Shown here one piece after another: positions 43,725 to 52,627 of a stretch of DNA of 64,000 nucleotides. Under the pieces are notes generated by a model. It saw only the letters and a program-made list of their open reading frames with translations. It was not told the origin of the DNA and made no database searches. Position 1 is the first letter of the stretch. Every line of letters starts with the position of its first letter. The DNA is from Pelagibacterium halotolerans B2. GTDB lineage: Bacteria; Pseudomonadota; Alphaproteobacteria; Rhizobiales; Devosiaceae. The stretch covers positions 62,001 through 126,000 of the forward strand of contig NC_016078.1 in NCBI RefSeq assembly GCF_000230555.1. Direction: 5' to 3'. Position numbers and translations under genes: made by a program.

Positions 43725-44792
43725 ATGTATCCATTTGTCTACCAGGCACTTTCCCAACGCGTGGTCTTTGGTTCAGGAACCATCGATCAGGTCGGAGATG
43801 AGCTTGCGCGAATGGAACTCACAAAGGCCCTTGTCCTTACGACACCCCAGCAGGAGGAAACCGGCCGCCAAATGGTTTCGGCCCTGGGCAATCGGGCCGC
43901 GGGGCTGTTCGCGGGCGCGGCAATGCACACCCCCGTCGAGGTCACGGAGGAGGCGCTAAAGCAGGTTGAGGCGATTGGGGCCGATTGCGTCGTCGCCATC
44001 GGCGGAGGCTCGACAACCGGCCTGGGCAAGGCCATCGCGCTGCGCACCGATTTGCCGCAGATCGTCATTCCCACAAGCTATGCCGGCTCGGAAGCCACGC
44101 CCATTCTTGGCGAGACCAAAGAAGGCGCCAAGACCACGCAGCGCTCGATGGGGGTGCTTCCTGAAGTCATCATCTATGATGTTGACCTCACCATGAGCCT
44201 GCCTGCCAAGATGACGGTGACGTCCGGGCTCAACGCCATCGCCCATTCGGTCGAGGGACTTTACACCAAGGACCGCAACCCGATCATCTCTATTCTCGCC
44301 CAAGAGGGTATAGCCGCCCTGGCGCGCGCACTGCCGGTGATCCACCACCGGCCCGACGATGCGCAGGCGCGCTCGGATGCCCTCTATGGCGCATGGGCCT
44401 GCGGCACTGTGCTTGGAGCAGTCGGCATGGCGCTGCATCACAAAATCTGCCACGTCCTGGGGGGCAGCTTCGACCTGCCACATGCCGAAACCCACACTGT
44501 CGTCCTTGCGCACGCCACCGCCTACAACGAGCGCGCCGTGGCACGGGAGCTGGCGCCCGTGGCCGATATTTTCCAGTCCGAAAGCGCGGCGTCCGGTCTT
44601 TGGTCGTTCGCGCGTCGTCTCGATGCGCCCATGACGCTTGCCGAATTGGGCATGAAACAAAGCGATCTCGACCGAGCGGCCGAGATCATGATGAGTAATC
44701 CCTACTGGAACCCGCAGCCGCTGGCCAAGGAAGACTTGCGCGGTCTGCTCGATGACGCCTTCTTCGGGCGGGCGCCGGGAACCAGTCTTTAG
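43725..44792 (+). CDS. Maleylacetate reductase
   Basis: A 355-residue iron-alcohol-dehydrogenase-family enzyme that reduces maleylacetate to 3-oxoadipate with NAD(P)H. Landmarks are the VVFGSGTIDQVG start, the nucleotide-binding GGGSTTGLGKAIAL, IVIPTSYAGSEATPILGETK, and HHKICHVLGGSFDLPHAETH. This is the MLR subgroup rather than a generic alcohol dehydrogenase. GGAGGAATTT precedes the ATG. It completes the hydroxyquinol step at 33890; ABC transporter genes follow 40 bp downstream. Confidence 0.93.
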   Translation: MYPFVYQALSQRVVFGSGTIDQVGDELARMELTKALVLTTPQQEETGRQMVSALGNRAAGLFAGAAMHTPVEVTEEALKQVEAIGADCVVAIGGGSTTGLGKAIALRTDLPQIVIPTSYAGSEATPILGETKEGAKTTQRSMGVLPEVIIYDVDLTMSLPAKMTVTSGLNAIAHSVEGLYTKDRNPIISILAQEGIAALARALPVIHHRPDDAQARSDALYGAWACGTVLGAVGMALHHKICHVLGGSFDLPHAETHTVVLAHATAYNERAVARELAPVADIFQSESAASGLWSFARRLDAPMTLAELGMKQSDLDRAAEIMMSNPYWNPQPLAKEDLRGLLDDAFFGRAPGTSL

Positions 44793-44832
44793 GGGGCAGG
44801 GAATTGACGTCGCAGCAGACAGGTATGGTCGA

Positions 44833-45555
44833 ATGCTTCTCGAACTAAAATCGGTTTCCAAACGGTTTGGGGCCGTCGTCGCGGCGGAAGGCATCGACCT
44901 GGCCGTAAGTCAGGGCGAAGCGCTCGGAATCATCGGGGCCAATGGCGCGGGCAAGAGTTCGCTCTTCAACCTCATTACCGGCGTGTTGCGCCCTGATGCG
45001 GGAACCGTTTCCTTCCACGGCCAGGAGATTACGCGCTCAAGCGTGCGTGACCGGTGCCGTGGCGGCATCGGACGATCGTTCCAGATCCCCCAGCCCTTCG
45101 AGACACTGACCGTTTTCGAAAATCTCATGGTTGCGGCCGAATTCGGCTCGGGCGACTCCGAAATGGGTTTGGAGGAGACGTTCGCCATTCTCGAAATGAC
45201 TGAACTGGCGGACAAGGCCAATATCGTTTCGGGCAAGCTCACCCTTCTCGATCGCAAGCGACTCGAACTGGCGCGCGCCCTGGCGACCAATCCCGACCTG
45301 CTGCTGCTCGACGAGATCGCCGGCGGCCTGACCGAGGGAGAGTGCCACAGGCTGGTTGAACTGATCGGCTCGCTGCATAAGCGCGGCATCACGATCATCT
45401 GGATCGAGCATATCGTCCACGCGTTGCTTTCGGTCGTCTCACGACTGATCGTGCTCGAGCGTGGCGTGCTGATCGCGCAGGGCGAACCCAAGGCAGTCAT
45501 GGCCGATCCGGCGGTGCGACGGTCCTATCTGGGCATTGAGGAGGCGGCATCGTGA
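44833..45555 (+). CDS. LivG-type ABC ATPase, system 1
   Basis: A 240-residue ATPase of branched-chain-amino-acid-type importers: Walker A GANGAGKSS near residue 37, Walker B LLLLDEIAGGLT. The signature segment before it reads GKLTLLDRKRLELARALA and lacks the usual LSGGQ, as in some LivG proteins. It starts 40 bp after maleylacetate reductase, so this transporter is probably cotranscribed with the catabolic gene. The next ATPase gene overlaps its stop. Confidence 0.9.
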   Translation: MLLELKSVSKRFGAVVAAEGIDLAVSQGEALGIIGANGAGKSSLFNLITGVLRPDAGTVSFHGQEITRSSVRDRCRGGIGRSFQIPQPFETLTVFENLMVAAEFGSGDSEMGLEETFAILEMTELADKANIVSGKLTLLDRKRLELARALATNPDLLLLDEIAGGLTEGECHRLVELIGSLHKRGITIIWIEHIVHALLSVVSRLIVLERGVLIAQGEPKAVMADPAVRRSYLGIEEAAS

Positions 45556-46256
45556 GTGCGTTGCTCGAAACTGAAAATCTCGAAGTGTTTTACGGTGACT
45601 TCCAGGCGCTTTTCGGCGTCGATGTGGTGGTCAATGCCGGCGAAACGGTGGCCATCATCGGCTCGAACGGGGCGGGCAAATCGTCGTTTCTGAACGCGCT
45701 GTGCGGGCTCAACGCCTCAAAGCCCGAACAGATCCGTCTCGAAGGCGTATCGGTGGGCGGTACACCCGCCTTCGACATGGTGCGCAAAGGTGTGGCTCTC
45801 GTGCCCGAGGGCCGGCGTCTGTTCCCTTCGCTCTCTGTCGAGGAAAATCTCATGGTCGGCTCGCACGGCATGAGTGAGGATCGCGGCTGGACGCTCGAAG
45901 CCATTTACGACCTGTTCCCGATATTGAAGGAACGCCGCAACCAGCCCTCGACGACACTTTCAGGCGGCCAGCAGCAGATGGTGGCCATCGGCCGCGCGCT
46001 GATGAGCAACCCCAAGGTGCTGCTGTGCGACGAAATCAGCCTCGGACTGGCTCCCTCTATCGTCAAGGATGTCTATCAGGCGCTCGCAGAGATCAAGCGG
46101 CGGGGAACAACAGTGTTGATTGTCGAGCAGGATCTTTCGGCGGCACTGGACGCGGCGGACCGGGTCTATTGCTTCATGGAGGGACGCGTCAGTCTCGAGG
46201 GGCGGCCGGGCGAACTCACGCGCGAGCAGATACAAGACGCATATTTCGGGGTTTAA
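45552..46256 (+). CDS. LivF-type ABC ATPase, system 1
   Basis: A 234-residue second ATPase: Walker A GSNGAGKSS near residue 37, signature LSGGQQQMVAIGRAL, Walker B VLLCDEISLGLAP. GTG start overlapping the LivG stop by 4 bases. It forms the heterodimeric motor with LivG-1. Confidence 0.92.
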   Translation: MSALLETENLEVFYGDFQALFGVDVVVNAGETVAIIGSNGAGKSSFLNALCGLNASKPEQIRLEGVSVGGTPAFDMVRKGVALVPEGRRLFPSLSVEENLMVGSHGMSEDRGWTLEAIYDLFPILKERRNQPSTTLSGGQQQMVAIGRALMSNPKVLLCDEISLGLAPSIVKDVYQALAEIKRRGTTVLIVEQDLSAALDAADRVYCFMEGRVSLEGRPGELTREQIQDAYFGV

Positions 46257-46262
46257 GCGGCT

Positions 46263-47120
46263 ATGAATTTCATCAATACGATCATTCAGGGTGTGCTGCT
46301 GGGTGGGCTTTATGCCCTGTACGCCGCCGGACTGTCGCTGATCTTCGGCGTCATGCGCCTGGTCAATCTTGCCCATGGCGACTTCATCGTTCTCGCCGCC
46401 TATGTCATTCTCGCGCTTTCATCGGCCTTTTTCATACCGCCCTTCTGGGCCATGCTGATTGCACTTCCTTTTCTTTTCGCATTGGGCTGGGCGCTACAGC
46501 GGGTGATCCTCAATCGGACGGTCGAGGAAAACCTTCTTGTTCCCTTGCTTGTCACGTTCGGGCTGCAGATCATCATCCAGAACGGGCTGCTTGAGGGGTT
46601 CACCGCAAACAGCCGCCGGCTCAGCCTTGGTGGCATCGAGTCGGCCTCGCTTTCGATCGGCGGAATCAGCGTCGGTGTCATGCCGTTGTTCACATTCGCG
46701 GCCGCGGTCGCGGTTATCGGTGGGCTTTCCGTGCTGTTCTATATGACCGCATTGGGGCGCAAGCTGCGTGCCACCTCGGACAATCGCACCTATGTCCAGA
46801 TTGTGGGTATCAACCCTCACAAGGTTTTTGCTATCGCCATGGGGCTCGCCTTCATCGTGATTGCCATCGCTGCGTTCTTTATGGGCGCGCGCTCCAATTT
46901 CGATCCGTCCCAGGGCCCCGCCCGTCTGCTTTTCGCTTTCGAGGCCGTAGTTATCGGCGGACTGGGGAGCCTTTGGGGGACGCTGGCCGGTGGGGTCATC
47001 CTCGGTGTCTCCCAGGCCATTGGCGCTGCGATCCATCCTCAATACCAGATCCTGGCCGGCCATATCGTCTTTCTGTTGATCATCCTGTTCAGGCCACGTG
47101 GCCTGTTCCCCAAACAATAG
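46263..47120 (+). CDS. LivH-type ABC permease, system 1
   Basis: A 285-residue membrane protein of about eight helices of the BPD_transp_2 family. It starts with NTIIQGVLLGGLYALYAAGLSL and has the class-typical GLGSLWGTLAGGVILGVSQ loop near the C-terminus. Separated by 6 bp from LivF-1. Confidence 0.92.
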   Translation: MNFINTIIQGVLLGGLYALYAAGLSLIFGVMRLVNLAHGDFIVLAAYVILALSSAFFIPPFWAMLIALPFLFALGWALQRVILNRTVEENLLVPLLVTFGLQIIIQNGLLEGFTANSRRLSLGGIESASLSIGGISVGVMPLFTFAAAVAVIGGLSVLFYMTALGRKLRATSDNRTYVQIVGINPHKVFAIAMGLAFIVIAIAAFFMGARSNFDPSQGPARLLFAFEAVVIGGLGSLWGTLAGGVILGVSQAIGAAIHPQYQILAGHIVFLLIILFRPRGLFPKQ

Positions 47121-47135
47121 GGTGCGCGGCACACC

Positions 47136-48251
47136 ATGAGTTCACAACAAAACACCACTACGGGCGCCAAAGACGTCCATGCCAAGGACGCACTGGGTGC
47201 AGCCAAAGGCCGCTATCGTGTCGCGGTCGATACGAAAGTGTCCAGGATTGGCATGATCGTCATGGGCCTCGTTATCCTGGCCCTGTTCGCCGCTCCCGGC
47301 TTTGTCGAACGAGCCTTGCTGCAAGATCTCATTTTGATCCTGATGCTGATCGGCCTCGCTCAATGCTGGAACCTGCTGGCGGGTTATGCCGGGTTGATCT
47401 CGGTCGGCCAGCAGGCCTTTGTGGGCGTGGGTGCCTATGGCATGTTCTACGTCGTCATCATGATGGGGGCCGATCCGCTCCTGTCGGTGCTGATCTCCGC
47501 GGTGTTTGTTGCCCTGCTTTCAATCCCGGTGGGACTGGTGGTCTTCCGGCTGCAGGGCGCCTATTTCGCTGTCGTCACCTGGGTTGTGGCTGAAGTGTTC
47601 CGGCTGATCGCCGCGATCTGGCCAGCCCTTGGCGGTGGAACGGGCACGGCATTGCCGCGCTCCGCAACCTCCGAGATGATCGGGCTCGATTTTGCCGCCG
47701 AATTGTTCGGTGTGCGCTCCGCGGCGGCCCGCGAGATCGTGATCTATTGGGGAGCGCTCGCCGTCGTGGTGATGATCGTGATCGTCGCTTATCTCATGCT
47801 GCGCTCACGGCTGGGCCTGGCGCTTTCGGCCATCAAGGACGGCGAAATCGCCGCCGAAAGCGTCGGGATCGACATCAACCGCACCAAGTTTCTGGTCTAT
47901 GTCTTCGCTGCCTTCGGGGCCGGCCTGATCGGTGCGCTCTATTTCCTGCAGCAGGCCCGCGTGTCGCCCGATGCGGCCTTCTCGGTCATCGACTGGACCG
48001 CCTATGTCATCTTTATCGTGGTTATCGGCGGGCTGGGGACGATCGAAGGGCCGATCATCGGCGCCATCGTTTTCGTGCTGCTGCGCTCCTGGTTTTCGTC
48101 TTTCGGACCCTGGTATCTGATGGTCCTGGGGCTGCTTGCCATCGTCATGATGCTGTTCGCGCCCAAGGGATTGTGGGGAATGTTCTCCTCGGCAACCAAC
48201 ATCCATCTTTTCCCGACGCGCAAACGCCTGGAACGTGATGAGGATGAGTAG
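47136..48251 (+). CDS. LivM-type ABC permease, system 1
   Basis: A 371-residue permease with about nine helices; a 45-residue hydrophilic N-terminal extension precedes the first one. QCWNLLAGYAGLISVGQQAFVGVGAYG and GGLGTIEGPIIGAIVFVLL are the LivM marks. No substrate-binding gene lies in this operon; the Tat-exported one at 27654 is the likely partner. Confidence 0.92.
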   Translation: MSSQQNTTTGAKDVHAKDALGAAKGRYRVAVDTKVSRIGMIVMGLVILALFAAPGFVERALLQDLILILMLIGLAQCWNLLAGYAGLISVGQQAFVGVGAYGMFYVVIMMGADPLLSVLISAVFVALLSIPVGLVVFRLQGAYFAVVTWVVAEVFRLIAAIWPALGGGTGTALPRSATSEMIGLDFAAELFGVRSAAAREIVIYWGALAVVVMIVIVAYLMLRSRLGLALSAIKDGEIAAESVGIDINRTKFLVYVFAAFGAGLIGALYFLQQARVSPDAAFSVIDWTAYVIFIVVIGGLGTIEGPIIGAIVFVLLRSWFSSFGPWYLMVLGLLAIVMMLFAPKGLWGMFSSATNIHLFPTRKRLERDEDE

Positions 48252-48355
48252 GGCACTCCGCTAGCGGCCGGTCAGCGGGCGAGCAAGGTTCGCGTGCACT
48301 GGAAAGATATTGTTTTTCAATACCTTGGGTTCACCCCCGGCATTCGATTGTTTCG

Positions 48356-48382
48356 TGCAGAACTTCGCAACGGATTATGCAG
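48356..48382 (+). promoter_or_regulatory. AraC-type direct repeat, site I
   Basis: TTTCGTGCAG and TTATGCAGG half-sites (TGCAG at 48356 and 48378, 22 bp apart), about 158 bp upstream of the second ring-cleaving dioxygenase gene. Confidence 0.68.
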
Positions 48383-48539
48383 GTCCGTTTCCCGCTCACT
48401 GGTTAGGCTTTTCGTGGATGGGGAAGGCAGAACTCTTCCTCATCGGGTCGAGAGCTGCCCGTTCCGGATTTGGCGGACGGCTTGGGAAGAGACAATCGCG
48501 AAGATATCGGGCGATAGCCCGGTACAGAAAAGGTATAAC

Positions 48540-49505
48540 ATGCGCGACGAACATAAGCTCGTTAAGGGTATCCACCACGTCACATCCTGCGTGGGCGGAG
48601 CCCAGGAGGACATCGATTTCCTGACGCAGGTCGTAGGCCAGCGTATGATAAAACAGACCGTTCTGTTTGACGGCCAGGTTCCCATCTACCACCTCTATTA
48701 TGCCAACGCCGACGCCGAAATCGGCACCGTTATGACGACTTTCCCCTATCGCCAGGACGGTCGTAAGGGTCGCAAGGGCACTGGCCAGGTTGCAGTGACG
48801 GCCTATAGCGTTGCCGAGGACAGCCTCGATTTCTGGGCACAGCACCTCGAGCGCCATGGCGTCAAGAACTCGGGCGTCAAGCGCCTGTTCGGCAAGGACC
48901 GGATCTATTTCGAAGATCCCGTGGGCCTGGGTTACGAAGTGGTCGGCGACAACCGTGACACCCGCAAAGGCTGGACCACCAACGAAATCTCCGAAGCCAA
49001 TTCGGTCAAGGGTTTCAACAATGTCGTGATGACCGTCCGCGAAATTCCGTCCATGGAGGCCTATCTCGTCGATGCGCTGGGCTTTGAAAAGACCGGACAG
49101 GAAGACAATTACCACCAGTACGAAATCAATGGCGGCGGCCCTTGCAAGACGGTCATTCTGCGTGAAGATGCGGACACGCCTCAGGGGTCGTGGACATTCG
49201 GGGAAGGCACAGTACATCACGTCGCCTTCCAGGTTGAAAATGATGACACCCAGAAGGTTCTCAAGGACTGGCTCGAGGGCCTGGGATATACCGACTCCTC
49301 TGAGCAAAAAGATCGGAACTACTTTCACTCGGTCTATTGCCGTTCGCCCGGGGGTATCCTCACCGAATTCGCGACCTGCGACATCGGCTTTACCACTGAC
49401 GAACCTCTCGAAGAACTGGGCAAGAACCTGATGCTGCCGCCCTGGTTCGAAGATCGCCGCGCCGAAATCGTGGCGCCGCTCGAGCCGATCAAGGTTCCGC
49501 AATAA
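48540..49505 (+). CDS. VOC-superfamily ring-cleaving dioxygenase (PcpA/LinE type), copy 2
   Basis: A 321-residue two-module dioxygenase close to LinE/PcpA in length and pattern (HHVTSCVGGAQEDIDF at the start, YHLYYANADAEIGTVMTTFP). Metal ligands predicted by alignment are a His of the pair 12/13, His227 (HH at 226-227) and Glu276, the last two at the same numbers as in PcpA. It should open hydroquinone-type rings with Fe(II). AAAAGG precedes ATG 48540. It is monocistronic, between an AraC site and a strong terminator. Confidence 0.9.
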   Translation: MRDEHKLVKGIHHVTSCVGGAQEDIDFLTQVVGQRMIKQTVLFDGQVPIYHLYYANADAEIGTVMTTFPYRQDGRKGRKGTGQVAVTAYSVAEDSLDFWAQHLERHGVKNSGVKRLFGKDRIYFEDPVGLGYEVVGDNRDTRKGWTTNEISEANSVKGFNNVVMTVREIPSMEAYLVDALGFEKTGQEDNYHQYEINGGGPCKTVILREDADTPQGSWTFGEGTVHHVAFQVENDDTQKVLKDWLEGLGYTDSSEQKDRNYFHSVYCRSPGGILTEFATCDIGFTTDEPLEELGKNLMLPPWFEDRRAEIVAPLEPIKVPQ

Positions 49506-49523
49506 TACCCCATTGAACGGGAT

Positions 49524-49560
49524 AAAGAGGGGCCGGCGAGATATCGCCGGTCCCTCTTTG
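49524..49560 (+). terminator. Strong intrinsic terminator
   Basis: A near-perfect 16-bp stem with a 4-nt loop (centre about 49541) ending in CCCTCTTTG, 18 bp after the dioxygenase stop. Confidence 0.85.
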
Positions 49561-49672
49561 CGTATGCGGCCGGCACGGGAGCAGGCGGCAAAACGCCGGA
49601 GAAAGCCGGCAATTTGCCGACCTTCTGTCCTTCTTTGACGGTGTCCTGCGAAATTTGGGGTGATTTTCCCCT

Positions 49673-49682
49673 GTTTGTACGA
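49673..49682 (+). promoter_or_regulatory. Candidate GntR operator, proC-gntR promoter
   Basis: The 10-mer GTTTGTACGA occurs here and again at 51308-51317 upstream of the binding-protein gene. TTGTACGA fits the TNGTNNNACNA-like style of FadR-group operators only loosely. A related inverted ATGTACAAGG lies at 49707-49716. Confidence 0.4.
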
Positions 49683-49730
49683 GCAGATGACGTTAGCCTT
49701 CAGCCTATGTACAAGGCGGAGGACGTTGTG

Positions 49731-50546
49731 ATGGGCAAGGCCTTATATCTGGTTGGTGCGGGCAATATGGGCATTGCGCTGTTGGAGCGCTGGCTTGAAA
49801 CGGGAACGGTATCCCACGAAATAATTGTAATTGATCCCACTCCGTCCGCCCACTTGCTGGCCTTGCAAGCCAGATATGGTTTCGAACTGAATCCCGAGCG
49901 GCGACCCGTGGCCGACATCGTGGTCATTGCCGTCAAACCGCAATATGCAAAACCTGCGGCTGCACGCCTCGCAGACATTTGCAATACCGATACACTCGTG
50001 ATCTCGATCATGGCGGGGCTGTTGTTCCGTTCGCTCACCCAACTGGTTCCTTCGGTCATGGCATTCGTTCGCGCCATGCCAAATCTCGCAGCGCGGCACG
50101 GGAAAGGCCTCACGGCCCTGGCGGCGAGCCTGACCTGCAGCGACGCCGAACGCAAAGCGGCCGAGGCGCTGTTCGCTGCTGCCGGCAGTACAGTGTGGGT
50201 GGATGAAGAGGATTTCGACGTCGCCACGGCCATTGGCGGCTCCGGTCCGGGATATCTGCTTTTGTTCGTGGAATGCATGGCACAGGCCGCCCAGAGGACA
50301 GGGCTCGAGCCCGAAGCGGCCGAAGCGCTCGCCGAGGCCGTTGTTATCGGCACGGCCGCCCTGCTCGAAAATGAGAAGCAATCACCCGCCGATATTCGCC
50401 GCGCAATAACATCACCCGGGGGAACGACCCAGGCCGGGCTCAATGTGTTGATGGAACACAAGCTCGACGGACTTGTCGCCAGAACGATAGAGGCCGCAGC
50501 GCAACGTTCACGCGATCTGCAGGCCGAACTGAGCATGGAGGGCTAG
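49731..50546 (+). CDS. proC: Pyrroline-5-carboxylate reductase
   Basis: About 271 residues: N-terminal Rossmann GAGNMGIALLERW, IVVIAVKPQ, and the C-terminal P5CR dimerisation domain with ATAIGGSGPGYLLLFVECMAQAA and RAITSPGGTTQAGL, the ProC signature. It reduces 1-pyrroline-5-carboxylate to proline. ATG 49731 has GGAGG 9 nt upstream; ATG 49707 is an alternative. Its placement before a GntR gene and an amino-acid-type ABC system suggests a catabolic or uptake-linked variant rather than the sole biosynthetic copy. Confidence 0.92.
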   Translation: MGKALYLVGAGNMGIALLERWLETGTVSHEIIVIDPTPSAHLLALQARYGFELNPERRPVADIVVIAVKPQYAKPAAARLADICNTDTLVISIMAGLLFRSLTQLVPSVMAFVRAMPNLAARHGKGLTALAASLTCSDAERKAAEALFAAAGSTVWVDEEDFDVATAIGGSGPGYLLLFVECMAQAAQRTGLEPEAAEALAEAVVIGTAALLENEKQSPADIRRAITSPGGTTQAGLNVLMEHKLDGLVARTIEAAAQRSRDLQAELSMEG

Positions 50547-50580
50547 GTCCCGGCCGCCCTGTTTCCAGAGGAGAGGCTCC

Positions 50581-51264
50581 GTGAAAAAGAGATCCGGCTC
50601 TCAGATTGTTGCCCTTGAAGTTTACCGGCACCTGCGGTTTCGAATTCTGTCTGTGGAGATGCCGCCCGGTACCCGGCTGCGTGAGGATGATATTGCCGCT
50701 GAACTCGACGTCGGAAATCTTCCGGTCCGCACGGCACTGGAACGTCTGATGCGCGAGGGATTGGTTTCGAGGCAAGGGGGATGGATGGTCGAGCGGATCA
50801 GCTGGGTCGAAGTGCAGCGCATGTACGAAGCGCGTGTTTGCATAGAGGGATACGCCACGCGGCTCGCCGCCGAACGCATTTCCGAAAACGCCCTGCATAG
50901 CCTGGAAATCCTGCACGAACAGATGCTCGATTACCGCAATCTCGCCGAAGAGGAATTCGGTGAAATCAATCGCCAGTTTCACAGAGGCATCGTGGAGTCC
51001 GCAGCCGTGCCGCTGTTCATGGAAATACATGGCCGCACGCTCTTTAACTTCAGGAATCTGATGCTCAGCGACTCTTACGACGAGGCCGAAATGGATCGGT
51101 CAAATACCCAGCATCGCGCCATTCTCGACGGATTGATTGCCGGCGATGCCCAGGCTGTGGAGCAGATTGCGCGCGACCATGTCGTCTATACCCTCGCCTT
51201 GCTTGAACGGATGTTCGGCAAGTCGGGTACGGCACGGCGCAAGTATGTTGACTCGCACATATGA
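50581..51264 (+). CDS. GntR-family regulator (FCD/FadR group)
   Basis: A 227-residue regulator with an N-terminal GntR winged helix (about 10-75, GTRLREDDIAAELDVGNLPVRTALERL) and an all-helical FCD ligand domain (about 85-215). GTG start with GAGGAGAGG upstream. It lies between proC and the ABC system at 51445-55877 and is the likely regulator of both. Confidence 0.9.
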   Translation: MKKRSGSQIVALEVYRHLRFRILSVEMPPGTRLREDDIAAELDVGNLPVRTALERLMREGLVSRQGGWMVERISWVEVQRMYEARVCIEGYATRLAAERISENALHSLEILHEQMLDYRNLAEEEFGEINRQFHRGIVESAAVPLFMEIHGRTLFNFRNLMLSDSYDEAEMDRSNTQHRAILDGLIAGDAQAVEQIARDHVVYTLALLERMFGKSGTARRKYVDSHI

Positions 51265-51307
51265 GCAAACCGAACAATTGACCGGTCGTTTTCGGGCCGA
51301 AGCGCTG

Positions 51308-51317
51308 GTTTGTACGA
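51308..51317 (+). promoter_or_regulatory. Candidate GntR operator, ABC system 2 promoter
   Basis: Second copy of GTTTGTACGA, 128 bp upstream of the binding-protein gene and 44 bp after gntR. Confidence 0.4.
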
Positions 51318-51444
51318 ATATCGCGTCCAAAGAAACAGTTCCTACGCGAAGTTGTCCAATTCCATTATATTGATACGGCCAACTCCCTTTTATCGTGGCC
51401 CAATCGTTGCCGTCAGGGCGCTGCGATACAAAAGGAAGGAAAAC

Positions 51445-52563
51445 ATGTTGGTACATAAAGTTGGATTTGGACTGGTCTTGTCCGCCGTTATGCTGGGCAA
51501 TGTCACAGGCGTTGCTGTTGCACAGGAGATTTCCATCGGTGCGGTTGTGCCGCTCTCGGGCGCGAGTGCAACGACCGGTGAAGACCAGCGTCGAGGCATC
51601 ACCCTCGCCGTCGAAGAGATCAACGCTCAGGGCGGCGTTCTTGGTCAGCCCTTTTCCGTCATCATTGAAGACTCCGGCGGGCGTCCTCAATCGGCAATCG
51701 ACGCGGCGACCAAGCTCGTGACCGTCGATGAGGTTCCGATCGTGATTGGCGAGTATTCCTCGGGCAATACCCTGCCTATGGGTGACTATCTCGTTCAGCA
51801 GGGCGTTCCTCACATCAATCCCGCCTCGACGTCCGGTCAGGTGCGCGACATCGGTGAAACGTCCTACTCGGTTGTCGGTCTGGACAATGTGTCGACGGCT
51901 TTCGCCGCCCAGGACGTGCTGGACCAGGGATGGGAACGCGTCGCGGTGATCGCGGTGAATAATGCCTTCGGTCAGGGCGTCGCCGAAGAATTCGGCAAGC
52001 ACTTCACCGAATTGGGTGGCGAAGTCACCACCTCCATCCTCTACAATCAGGGCCAGTCGACATACCGCCGTGAACTCCAGCAGCTCGCTGCAGGGGAGCC
52101 CGATGCCATCGTCTATACAGCATACGGCACAGAAGCTGCCCTGATTAACCAGGAAGCTTTCGAGCTCGGTATGCAGGATCAGTTCCCCTTCTATTCGATC
52201 CTCATCACCATGATGAACTCCGATACCGAGCCCCAGTTCAAGGTCGGCCAGATGGGCATGGACGTGGGTTATGTCGGCGAGAATGGCGAAAGCTATCGTG
52301 AGGCCTATACGACCGCATTCGGCGAAGACTTCCTGTCCGCCTATGGTGGCTATGCCCACGACGCCGTCCTGTTTGCCGCGGCAGCGATCGAGCGGGCAGG
52401 TTCGACGGATCGGGAAGCCATTCTCGAAGCGATCGAAGCGCTGGGCGAAGAAGGGTTCGAAGGGATCACCGGCATGATCAACTTCGATGAAGACGGCCAG
52501 CGTACGGCCCAGCCCTATCTCAAGTTCATCGTCAACGACGACGCTCTCGATATCCGCGAGTAG
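51445..52563 (+). CDS. LivJ-type ABC substrate-binding protein, system 2
   Basis: A 372-residue periplasmic type 1 binding protein with a Sec signal (cleavage near AVAQE, residue 26). It opens ISIGAVVPLSGASATTGED and has the GEYSSGNTLPMGDYLVQQGVPHINPAST block typical of amino-acid/amide receptors. AAAAGGAAGG precedes the ATG. A terminator follows, then the permease genes, so receptor mRNA is probably in excess. Ligand unknown; proC nearby hints at an amino acid. Confidence 0.92.
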   Translation: MLVHKVGFGLVLSAVMLGNVTGVAVAQEISIGAVVPLSGASATTGEDQRRGITLAVEEINAQGGVLGQPFSVIIEDSGGRPQSAIDAATKLVTVDEVPIVIGEYSSGNTLPMGDYLVQQGVPHINPASTSGQVRDIGETSYSVVGLDNVSTAFAAQDVLDQGWERVAVIAVNNAFGQGVAEEFGKHFTELGGEVTTSILYNQGQSTYRRELQQLAAGEPDAIVYTAYGTEAALINQEAFELGMQDQFPFYSILITMMNSDTEPQFKVGQMGMDVGYVGENGESYREAYTTAFGEDFLSAYGGYAHDAVLFAAAAIERAGSTDREAILEAIEALGEEGFEGITGMINFDEDGQRTAQPYLKFIVNDDALDIRE

Positions 52564-52579
52564 TCTTTCGAAACCAAGA

Positions 52580-52609
52580 GGACCCGGGGTTCAGCCCGGG
52601 TCCTTTTTT
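52580..52609 (+). terminator. Terminator/attenuator after binding-protein gene
   Basis: A GGACCCGGG/CCCGGGTCC stem with a 6-nt loop and a run of seven Ts, between the receptor gene and livH-2; partial readthrough would give the usual receptor excess. Confidence 0.88.
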
Positions 52610-52627
52610 ACTGCACAAGGGGTCACA

